Source: Paraescarpia echinospica (Eukaryota > Annelida > Polychaeta > Sabellida > Siboglinidae). From it: DNA of 64,000 bases. The stretch covers positions 53,218,553 to 53,282,552 of the forward strand of contig CM034541.1 of the NCBI GenBank assembly GCA_020002185.1, in the 5' to 3' direction. The position numbers were made by a program, and so were the translations under genes. The notes below the pieces were generated by a model. That model made no database searches. It was not told the DNA's origin and worked only from the letters and a program-made list of their open reading frames with translations. This document shows, piece by piece, positions 55,535-64,000 of the stretch (position 1 is the stretch's first letter; each line of letters begins with the position of its first letter).

Positions 55535-57676
55535 GTAGGTTCCACTTCCTCACGTAATGATTCGTTGTAAGATATCTGCATTCATTGCCAACGTCTGATA
55601 ATGTGTTCTGGTTCGCTTGTCTGTGTGCAGTTTGTTGCCGTTATCTTATATTCTTACGACGGCTGGCGTTAATAAGTAGTCTTCTGACAATGCCACGCTT
55701 CACATACGCCTGCGCTGAGGGTGGTCTATGCAAAGGTGTTTGTGTTTTTCGAAGTTTTACTACATTCATAATGCAATTACGGCATTACTATTTACATAGG
55801 TTAAGTTTTCACATCCACACGCCATTCACTAACAACATTTAACAGCTAGAATATGCCAGGTCAAGGTTTGAAATCAAAACCACTGGTTTTCCAGACGAGC
55901 GCATGCCCTATCGTTTAGCCGTGGCTCTGCGTGTAATGTATTCTATCAATATCATCAATATTTGAAAAGACGCAACAACGGACGAGTACGTTAACCACAG
56001 AAAGAACAAGTGGTATTTCCCAAGTCAACGAACTTAATAGTTGTCAAAGTAAAAAAACACTGACGCCGATTAGAACGTGGTCAGTAAACACACTGTTTAA
56101 TAACGGTTCATATTTCCATGTTCTCACTCATTTAACAAATATTCTCCAGTGTTCACTATACTGTACAATTATTACTTTGCCTCACGGTGTTAGATTGTGG
56201 TAGTTTATAATGAATTATGACGTCTGGTTGTCATGTCATTTTTTTTATTTGCGTCTAATATAAAACTAATTGTACAGTGATTACACTACCTAGTTATAGG
56301 TCGTCCCAGTAATAAGCTCCCTGGGATTTCTAGAGATTCTTTTGAGTTACTTGGTGAAACTATAAATACTTTCATATTTGTAATAGCACTGTATCCGAGT
56401 AACCATATAAACTTTCATTCATCATTCAAACCCACCCACATTTTTAAAACAAGGTGCGGAACCCGTATCAACAATCTAATGACGTCATTTTGTACTCGGA
56501 AGCGTAGTCACAATATGTATGCGATACTGAACTGATTAAATGGAAATGAAGCAGGTCTCATGCGACTGATTCTTGATGCAATGAATTATATGGATGTGCA
56601 AAAACCGCCAGACAGATTCAATCCTGCCAATTCAAGTGATTTATACATTACAATGAAAATGAACGACGTAATACGATTTAACTGACCGGACATGTCTACC
56701 AAGATTCATCACGCCACCGGGTTATGATGTGTTTGCATAAAAGCGTCAATGTGTAGTAATACCTGTTCCCCTCGTTACGCGGCGCCATTAAACTTATATA
56801 TATTTGCGAAACATGACTACCAAACGACCACCTAAAAATATGGAACGTTTTTCGAGTTTCGAACTTAGATGGCCCCACCTCAAGATCGATGGTTTTTCTG
56901 GCGTCAAAGTCAAAACGTGATCGCCGCAGGGAGTTCTTACCATGAACGAAGTGCCGATTGTGACAACTTATACCATACACCGGCAGTTTACATCTGATCT
57001 GTGCACTAAATGCTGTGTCATTTAATCTCGAGCGAACACAGAGAAGACATGACTCACGGGAGTCTTTGTTCCACCTGTATCCGGAACTGTATAACAACGA
57101 TGATTTCATAGGAGTGGAATGTCTGATAGTAAGTATCGACAGGCGGCTTTGTTTTGATCGCTGTGTCCTATTTCTTTGGTTTTGCTCCGGCATAGAATGG
57201 CGCCAAGAGGCCACACCGCGGCCGCTGCCTACCCTTTGACTATATTTAGAGCAGTCTTTGTTGTTGTCTGAGTCGATAATAGGTGGAAATGAGCACAACT
57301 CGTAACACCAATTACTGTCGGTGACACCTTTATGAATCACCGTGCGGCTACTGGATGGGTCAACTCATACCAGGCCGGGTGGATGTGGTATTATTATCGT
57401 AAACCAAATTATTTAGCATGTAAATACAAGAATGCATAACTTTTATATAAGACCAATGGCGTTACAGTTTAATTTGTAATCTCGAAATTCAACATGTTTC
57501 ACCCACTGGCCGACGATCAACCGATAGTTGTAATGTTCATAGGGGTTACCGTGTCACGCCTGTATTATACAGTTGTTTTTGTTCCAGTTGTTTTTGTTCC
57601 GACGATCAACCGATAGTTGTAATGTTCATAGGGGTTACCGTGTCACGCCTGTATTATACAGTTGTTTTTGTTCCAG
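55535..57676 (+). other. Intron 1 of the secreted-protein gene
   Basis: 2,142 bp from the GTAGGT donor to the TTTTTGTTCCAG acceptor. It includes a 214-codon minus-strand frame (57340-56696) without recognised motif and an 89-bp tandem duplication over the 3' splice site. Confidence 0.6.
57511..57676 (+). repeat. 89-bp tandem duplication covering the 3' splice site
   Basis: CGACGATCAACCGATAGTTG starts at 57511 and again at 57600. Both copies end in TTGTTTTTGTTCCAG (57587 and 57676), so polypyrimidine tract and AG acceptor are doubled. No differences were seen between the 77 shared bases. Confidence 0.92.
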
Positions 57677-57799
57677 GCGAAGGTGCCAGAGACTGGGTAC
57701 GGTGGAGATAGTGAGCCGACGGTGTGAGACTCGCTACTGTTGTGGGTCCGAGTGCACATGTCTGGGCGAGATTCACACCAACAGCTCGGTGTGCAGCAG
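57677..57799 (+). CDS. Secreted EGF-type protein, exon 2 (cysteine-rich)
   Basis: Flanked by TTTTTGTTCCAG and CAG|GTAAGAATC, both near consensus. It is 123 bp long with phase 2 at both ends, so it could be skipped or duplicated without loss of frame. In phase it reads RRCQRLGTVEIVSRRCETRY and CCGSECTCLGEIHTNSSVCS, with seven cysteines. The Cys pattern, including a CC pair, fits a small disulphide-bonded extracellular module, but I cannot name the family. The exon at 63851 requires an incoming phase of 1, so at least one unseen exon must lie between. Confidence 0.68.
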
Positions 57800-57833
57800 G
57801 TAAGAATCGAACAGTAATGAGCAGCAGTGATAT

Positions 57834-57930
57834 ATATATACATATATACATATATACACACACATACATATATATATATATACACACATATATATATATA
57901 TACACACACACATATATATATACACACATA
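57834..57930. repeat. AT/AC compound microsatellite
   Basis: ATATAT and ACACAC tracts starting 35 bp after the exon 2 donor. Confidence 0.95.
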
Positions 57931-58678
57931 CCTGGGAAACTTCCATTAACCCAAGGTAATCTGTTCCTCATGTTTCTAATATAATGAAATATACTTAAGA
58001 CTCGAGTAAATATGTTGCCAGCAACATTGTTTTCAATAAGCCCGAAACAGTGTTCTCTGTGTGAATGTTTAGCCCGCCAAAAATAAACAAAACGTGCTTT
58101 AGGCAAACGTCCATCTTAGTTTAACAGCTTGACCGCTCAACTGTGTCTTAAGGAATCACAATGACTTATTTTAATTTAAACAGTCCTAATCGCGTACACT
58201 GTTTGTAGAACGTTAGCACCCTAATGAACGGACCAAGGCCGGCCCTTATTTCAGTTATCTAATACATCCAAATGAGCCCACATAACTTACACATACTTGT
58301 TTTGTTAGATATTTACATATTTATATTTTGTATTGAACGCAGCTCCACGAATAATGATATCTATATAACCCGGTCCCCACCATTAGTACTGGTCCGCCTA
58401 TTAGTACCCCGCTGAACTCACGAGAATCTAATTAATTAATTAATTAAAACACATTTAGGCGGTAAATACGATAGAACTGATATAGCTGTTATTACTATAT
58501 ACCATCCGTTTTTTAAACACCAGCCTTTGTTTCGTTGAATAAAAAAACTAAGCTGATATGGTTACGCGGAATTATGACAGTCTTTTAGGGCCTTGCGTAT
58601 AGGTAAAATCGTCCCGATGAAATCTTGTTCTGCCAGTATGAGATGTCTATGTACCATAATTACTGCTTCAGAAAAACA

Positions 58679-58928
58679 TTAACAAATTACGAAACCGTGC
58701 TTTCCCCTTATGACATTCTTAGCTGTAAGAACACCGCTTGCTTCTAATAAACATAAAACATAAAATGGCGTGACGTACGTTTCGTTTTGATTTTCAGTAA
58801 TTCTAGTAAACTCTCCTGCTTCGTCGAACACACCGAAATACGCGGATACGAATATATATGTTGCAACGGTTATAACGAAAACAGCGAAGGAATATGCGAA
58901 GGTAGGTGATTGAAAGTGCAATTGAAAG

Positions 58929-58930
<2 letters not shown>
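58679..58930 (-). other. Unrecognised minus-strand ORF with one hydrophobic helix
   Basis: The frame reads FAYSFAVFVITVATYIFVSAYFG-like, of which AVFVITVATYIFVSAYF would span a membrane once, then DEAGEFTRITENQNETYVTP with a sequon NET. A pyrimidine-poor upstream sequence and a (TA)n run give no clear start or acceptor. It may be chance. Confidence 0.2.
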
Positions 58931-58931
<1 letters not shown>

Positions 58932-58960
<29 letters not shown>

Positions 58961-58962
58961 CA
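58932..58962. repeat. (TA)n microsatellite
   Basis: About 15 TA units. Confidence 0.95.
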
Positions 58963-59042
58963 TATATGTATAAACAAACAAATTCAATTAATTATAACAT
59001 AATTTTAAAACAAAAAACAAAAACGTGAAAAAAGATATCACA

Positions 59043-62000
59043 TCACAAATCCATAATGTTCATGTTGTTGTTTTCCTCGTCTTCCATGTCTTCAGGGGTG
59101 AGGTTGGCTTGGATACGTCGCCATTTTCTTTTCGTTCTCTTCCTCCTCATTGCGCTTGCACTACTTTCTCTACCACACTTCTCCATTCTCCTCGGTCTTC
59201 TGCTCTTTTCCTCCATTCTTTTCCTTTCCATCCCTCCAGGTCTCTCTTCACGCAATCTTCCCACCTCAGTCTCGGTCGCCCTCGTCTTAAATTTCCCTCC
59301 TTTCTCCGGGCATCTGCTTTCTTTGCCATCCGTTCTTCTCCCATTCGTTCCACATGGCCCAGTTCAACCGACTTCTCACCAACTTCTTGAAACTTTCTTT
59401 CACACCCACATCCTCCCTCAGCTCTTCCACTCTTCGCTTATCTATTCTCTTTACCCCCGTAATTCTCCTGACCCAGTTGTTTTCGCACACTTGTACCCTC
59501 TCCTGTTGTTTCGCTGTCATTGCTATATTTTCTAGGCCATACAGGTAGGCTGTTGTCACACATGCGCATAGTACCTTTCCTTTGAGTTCTCGCGATATGT
59601 GCATGTCTCCCATCACACCTTCTACTTTCCTCACTGCATTTGCCCCTGCTTTTATTCTCCTGCGAATTTCTGTCTCCGAGGAGCCATCTCCACATACCGC
59701 TCCGCCCAGGAATAAAAAATGTTTTAGTTTCTTCCCCTCCAAGTGTATTTCCAGGTCTTTGCTTTGTTGCCCAACCCAAACACCTCTGTCTTCTCCAGAT
59801 TCCCTTTCAGTCCGTGTTTGCTGAAGATATCCTGGCACTCTATCAGTCCTTCCTGTAAAACCGCTTCCTCGTCCGCTACCACCGCTAGATCGTCTGCATA
59901 CTGTAGTTTCTGGAGAATATCTTTCGTACTGGTCTTTCTACTTATCAGTTCTATCACTGCGATCAACAGAAGTGGGCTCAAGGCACTCCCCGTCTCTAGC
60001 CAAAGTTCACTTTGAATTCTTCTGAGATTCCAGGTCCACACATCACTCTGCCCTTCGTTTTTTCATATGTCCCTTCCACCATCCTGACCTCTGCCTATGG
60101 GACCCCCATCCATCTCAGTGTCGCCAATGCTATCTTTCTCGATACCGGGTCATAAGCTATCTCCACGTCTATAAAACCCACATCAATAGTCTCCTGTCCC
60201 TCCAACTTTTTTTCGATCAGCTGTCTCAACGCAAACATTCCATCAGCTGTACCTCTTCTTCTTCTGAAGCCCTGTTCTTCTTCTCCAATTTCTCCTTCCC
60301 CTATTGTCCTTATCCTTCCATCCAGGATTCTCTCCAACATCTTCAGCATGTCGCTCAGCAACGTGATGCCTCTGCATTTCCCTGAGTCACGCACATCTCC
60401 CTTTCTTTTCCATATCGGAACTATTATCCCTGTTCTCCACTCCTCTGGGATCTTTTCCTCCCTCATGCAGGTATTCAACAATCTTTTTGTCCACCAGATT
60501 CCCACGCGTTCGGCCACCACTAGCATTTCCACTCGTATTTCATCAATACCAGTCGCCCGTCGTTTCTTCATCTTCTTAATTTTTTTTTTCTCTCTCTCTC
60601 TCTCTACCTCTTCATCAACAATCTCCTTCACCTTTACTTCTCTCGCTACTGCACTTGGCAGATCTAATTCTTTGCTTTCTTATTGGTTGAGCAGAGTCTT
60701 GAAATACTCTTCCCAGACCTATAGCACATCTTTCCTGTCCGTAACTAGCTTTCCATTCTTGTCCTTAATCACTGTTCCAGTTTTTACATCCTTCCTGTCC
60801 TCATCCCTCTCTAGAGCTATCTTATAGATCATCTTCTTTCCACTGTCCTCGCCTACCTTTCTGTATAGCTCCTTTTCTATTTCTCTCTTTGCTTTATCCA
60901 CAACTCTTCTAGCTGCCTTCTTTTTCTGTCCATACAGCTGCTGATTGGCAATGCCTGGTTGTCCTCCATTCCCCTTGATCCCTTCTATTTATGTCCATAC
61001 AGCTGCTGTATGGCAATGCCTGGTTGTCCTCCATTCCCCTTGATCCCTTCTATTTCTGTCTATACAGCTGCTGTATGGCAATGCCTGGTTGTCCTCCATT
61101 CCCCTTGATCCCTTCTATTTCTGTCCATACAGCTGCTGTATGGCAATGCCCGGTTGTCCTCCATTCCCCTTGATCCCTTCTATTTCTGTCCATACAGCTG
61201 CTGTATGGCAATGCCCGGTTGTCCTCCATTCCCCTTGATCCCTTCTATTTCTGTCCCTACAGCTGCTGTATGGCAATGCCTGGTTGTCCTCCATTTCCCT
61301 TGGTCCCTTCTATTTCTGTCCATACATCTGCTGTATGGCAATGCCTGGTTGTCTTCTATTCCCCTTGATCCCTTCTATTTCTGTCCATACAGCTGCTGTA
61401 TGACAATGCCTGGTTGTCCTCCATTCCCCAAGATCCCTTCTAGTTCTGTCCATACAGCTGCTGTATGGCAATGCCCGGTTGTCCTCCATTTCCATTGATC
61501 CCTTCTGTTTCTGTCCATACAGCTGCTGTATGGCAATGCCCGGTTGTCCTCCATTCCCCTTGATCCCTTCTATTTCTGTCCATACAGCTGTTGTATGACA
61601 ATGCCTGATTGTCCTCCATTTCCATTGATCCCTTCTATTTCTGTCCATACAGCTGCTGTATGGCAATGCCTGGTTGTCCTCCATTCCCCGTGATCCCTTC
61701 TATTTCTGTCCATACAGCTGCTGTACGGCAATGCCCGGTTGTCCTCCATTCCCCTTGATCCCTTCTATTTCTGTCCATACAGCTGCTGTATGGCAATGCC
61801 TGGTTGTCCTCCATTCCCTTGATCCCTTCTATTTTTGTTTATACAGCTGCTGTATGGCAATGCCTGGTTGTCCTCCATTCCTTAGTCCAGCCTAGTTCTG
61901 TCCATTACGGCTGCTGCCAGCCCTTGGCGAGAAATTACTTGGTGTGCATATTCCCCTTGATCCTTCTGGTTCTGTGCATTTTGGCTTAACGGCAGCCAAC

Positions 62001-63160
62001 TGATGCCAGTTGTCCTCCATTTCCCGCCAGTCCCTTCTATTTCTGTCCATACAGCTGCTGTATGGCAATGCCCGGTTGTCCTCTATTCCCCTTGATCCCT
62101 TCTAGTTCTGTCCATACAGCTGCTGTATGGCAATGCCCGGTTGTCCTCCATTCCCCTTGATCCCTTATGTTTCTTTCCATACCTCTCTCTTTTCTCGAAT
62201 TGCTTTCGCTACTTCTTCGGTCCACCATGTTTGATTGTTTTTCTCTTCGAGGAAGCTCCTCCCTTACCAGATGTTCTGCCACATTGCTCCTCTGCTGATC
62301 CAATGAAAGCATCGTTAAAGTGCTTCCACTCTTCCTCCACAGTTCCTATTGTTAGCCGCAATTTCTCATACTCTGATGTCACTCTGTCTTTATATGCTCT
62401 GGCTGTGTACCCGTGACATTTCCACCACTTAATGGTCTTTCGCCCCACACTTTTAATCTCCCTCCTCTTCTGCATAAGCACAATGAAAACGAAGAGCTTG
62501 TGTTGCGTAGTCACGTGTTCACCAGGGATGACCTCACAGTCCTTCACTCGCCACATTGTCGTCACTATCAGGTCCAGCTGTGTCTTATGGCGGCCACTCC
62601 TATAAGATACTTTGTGGCTTTCCCACTTTTGGAAAAATGACCCCGCCATCGCCAGCCCATTTCGCATCACCAACTCCACTAATTACCGGCCCTCTCGGTT
62701 CCTTGTACTCCATCCAAATCCCCCAACCGAATATCCTTTTCTCCTGTCTCCGCTCTCACCAACTATGCACATCATCACATTCGCTTCCATCATTCCCATC
62801 ATTCTCTCTAGCTCTTCCATGTAGGCCCTTTTCTCTGACTCTGCCCTTCCTGTTTGAGGTCCAAACACTGACATAATGCACACCAGCTGCTTCCATGCAA
62901 CAGTGATCCTCCCTTGCCATCTCACCACTCTCATCACATCTCTACTGATCTCCTCCGTTACTATGATGCCTACACCATTACTCCTTCCATCTCCTCCTGC
63001 ATGTAGTATCTTATACCCTCCTGCCTGTGCCCTCGCTCGGTCTCCCTTCCACTTGGTTTCTTGCACGCACAACACTTCTATTCTCCTCCTTTCCATCATA
63101 TTGACCATTTTCAGTGTTTTTCCCCCATCGTCCCCACATTAAGACTCTCTAGACGCGTCT
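59043..63160 (-). mobile_element. APE-type LINE (RTE/Jockey-like), decayed, in the intron
   Basis: Minus-strand frames from 5' to 3': endonuclease at 62683-63108 (RIEVLCVQETKWKGDRAR, SNGVGIIVTEE) and 62209-62679 (KTQLDLIVTT, CEVIPGEHVTTQHKL); connecting region 60719-60901 (VIKDKNGKLVTDRKDVL); RT at 60095-60631 (KKRRATGIDEIRVEML, GIIVPIWKRKGDVRDSGKCRGI, EEQGFRRRRGT, VGFIDVEIAYD) and 59724-60041 (QYADDLAVVADEE); then GAVCGDGSSETEIRRRI and CENNWVRRITGVKRI at 59287-59838, closing with RGRPRLRWEDCVKRDL near 59250. SDH is not intact and many frames break. It stands opposite to the host gene. Confidence 0.85.
60930..62170. repeat. 65-bp minisatellite within the LINE, ~15 units plus 2
   Basis: CGGTTGTCC or TGGTTGTCCTCCATTCCCC anchors recur every 65 bp from 60956 to about 61865, then after a degenerate 150 bp two more units lie at 62041-62165. 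Each unit holds CATACAGCTGCTGTATG, an odd palindrome with 8-bp arms. Since 65 is not a multiple of three, the array destroys the LINE reading frame. The first unit joins the LINE coding sequence (QLYGQKKKAARRVVDK on minus), showing that the unit arose from the LINE hinge itself. Confidence 0.93.
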
Positions 63161-63720
63161 TGGTCGCCGCCAGCGGGACAATCCACCCGGACTTCGCTGA
63201 TTTCTCACCACTGCCGGGAAGCGTGGCGCGTCGGCTGCTCCGGACGCGGTAGCTATATCGACAATATGTATCCTTGCCATTCCATTTGCTTGGAATTTGA
63301 TTGACCTCCAATGCGGTTTCTTTTTGGCAGTTTGCTTCTCCTAGGTGGACTGTCTGTCAAGATTTACGAGCTATACCTGCCCGGGTTTTTGGTCGGGGGT
63401 TTCCTTCCCCTAGGTCAATTGCCTACCATGGCTAATGGGTTTGATCTGCCCGGTGCTATAGTTGGGGGTTGGAATAGTGAATGTCGGGACATGTACACCC
63501 TAGGTGGGCCCAGCATACCCCACTCTAGGGCTCCAACCTGTTCCGAGATCCCTAGCACATTTGCCTGGGGCCGCAAGGTGCCCAGTATCCGCAGTGTACC
63601 ACAAGGAGGTTATGCTAGGGTCGTGTCTATGGAGAGGCTAAGTACCAGCCGGGAAGACTTACACACTCGGCTCCCTTTTCACCCAGAGGAGCTATCTGGC
63701 GGCTGTAGCTGAAAGCGAGA
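63161..63720. other. Probable LINE 5' region; 133-codon plus frame of unknown meaning
   Basis: The stretch lies on the 5' side of the minus-strand LINE and may be its untranslated or ORF1 region. The plus-strand frame 63311-63712 is open but Gly/Pro/Ser-rich and carries no motif. Repeated CTAGGTGG/CTAGGTCA and TGGCTAATGGG-like phrases suggest non-coding origin. Confidence 0.35.
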
Positions 63721-63729
63721 GTATGAAGC

Positions 63730-63758
63730 GCAAACTACACACTACACACTACACTACA
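63730..63758. repeat. (ACACTAC)n short repeat
   Basis: Three to four 7-8-bp units. Confidence 0.85.
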
Positions 63759-63850
63759 GCACTTGGCGCATCACACAGACCTGTGTTAAACACCACACTA
63801 CAAATGTAGTTAATAATATCATGATCGTGACGTTGTGCATTGGTTTTTAG

Positions 63851-63970
63851 ACATCAACGAATGCATGGGTGATCACCCGTGTGATCAGGGATGTCGGAAC
63901 ACAGCTGGGGACTTTCAATGCTACTGCGGCAAAGGCTACCAACTGGCGGCTGACGGCCACACGTGTAACG
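63851..63970 (+). CDS. Calcium-binding EGF exon of the secreted protein
   Basis: Acceptor GGTTTTTAG and donor ACG|GTACGTG frame a 120-bp exon with phase 1 at both ends, the standard form for a single EGF module. It reads DINECMGDHPCDQGCRNTAG and DFQCYCGKGYQLAADGHTCN. All six cysteines are present. The DINEC start binds calcium in this family, and CRNTAGDFQC fits the C-x-N-x4-F-x-C signature for Asn beta-hydroxylation. Such modules occur in fibrillins, fibulins and many matrix proteins and receptors. It is the same strand as the signal-peptide gene at 55395 and probably belongs to it, although the phase of exon 2 requires an unseen exon in between. The gene continues past the window. Confidence 0.88.
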
Positions 63971-64000
63971 GTACGTGCAGGCTGCAGTGGAGTGAACACC

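Noticed and set aside
56696..57340. 214-codon minus-strand frame in intron 1
   Set aside because: Long enough to notice, but it has no motif, no plausible start context and no repeat homology. It remains possible as an unknown antisense gene and is not listed as CDS.
63311..63712. 133-codon plus frame upstream of the EGF exon
   Set aside because: Not continuous with the EGF exon phase, no motif, and it lies at the 5' side of an antisense LINE.

Overview
This window is nuclear DNA from an animal, not a prokaryote. There are no operons or ribosome-binding sites. It has split exons with consensus splice sites, a TATA-box promoter in front of a signal-peptide exon, the remains of a Toll-like receptor, a calcium-binding EGF exon, many microsatellites, and a dense layer of transposons. 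A marine invertebrate, perhaps a lophotrochozoan such as a mollusc, fits the mix of L2/CR1/RTE LINEs, tRNA-headed SINEs, Tc1, P-element, hAT and Harbinger relics and an expanded-type TLR. That placement is inference; the species cannot be read from the sequence.

Layout. 0-4.6 kb: SINE end, GCN repeat, a decayed L2-like LINE split by a Tc1 transposon, then two more L2 fragments. 5.2-9.5 kb: an unnamed retroposon (two copies), a broken P-element-type transposase, long-period degenerate tandem repeats, and an SGNH-hydrolase-like ORF. 9.5-12.9 kb: largely featureless. 12.9-18 kb: a minus-strand LINE split by a composite 2-kb insertion (LINE tail, GC-rich minisatellite, AC/AT microsatellite, LTR-like block). 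18-33 kb: minisatellites, SINEs, LINE tails, a TIR-bearing non-autonomous transposon with GTCGGC motifs, a 20-bp minisatellite of about 38 units, a hAT-like element carrying a retroposon with a 17-bp target duplication, and a 12-bp minisatellite rich in AP-1 sites. 33.7-35.8 kb: an inverted pair of tandem-repeat blocks around a LINE tail. 36.7-40.5 kb: a nearly intact CR1 LINE with an SGNH-esterase ORF1. 41.1-48.3 kb: an apparently perfect 1,081-bp inverted repeat whose 5.0-kb spacer holds a broken Toll-like receptor and a second CR1 copy. 48.3-55 kb: AT-rich sequence with L2-type LINE tails and a Harbinger-like end.

55.3 kb to the end: the best host gene, on the plus strand. It has a TATA box, a signal-peptide exon, a cysteine-rich exon in matching phase, and a calcium-binding EGF exon at the right edge. 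Its intron contains a minus-strand APE-type LINE that carries a 65-bp minisatellite inside its own ORF2.

Most of the other DNA is mobile-element debris. No multi-gene system of cooperating genes was found. The items most worth a second look are the 1,081-bp inverted repeat, the AP-1-site minisatellite, the duplicated splice acceptor in the secreted-protein gene, the headless retroposon family, and the palindrome-bearing minisatellite grown within a LINE.
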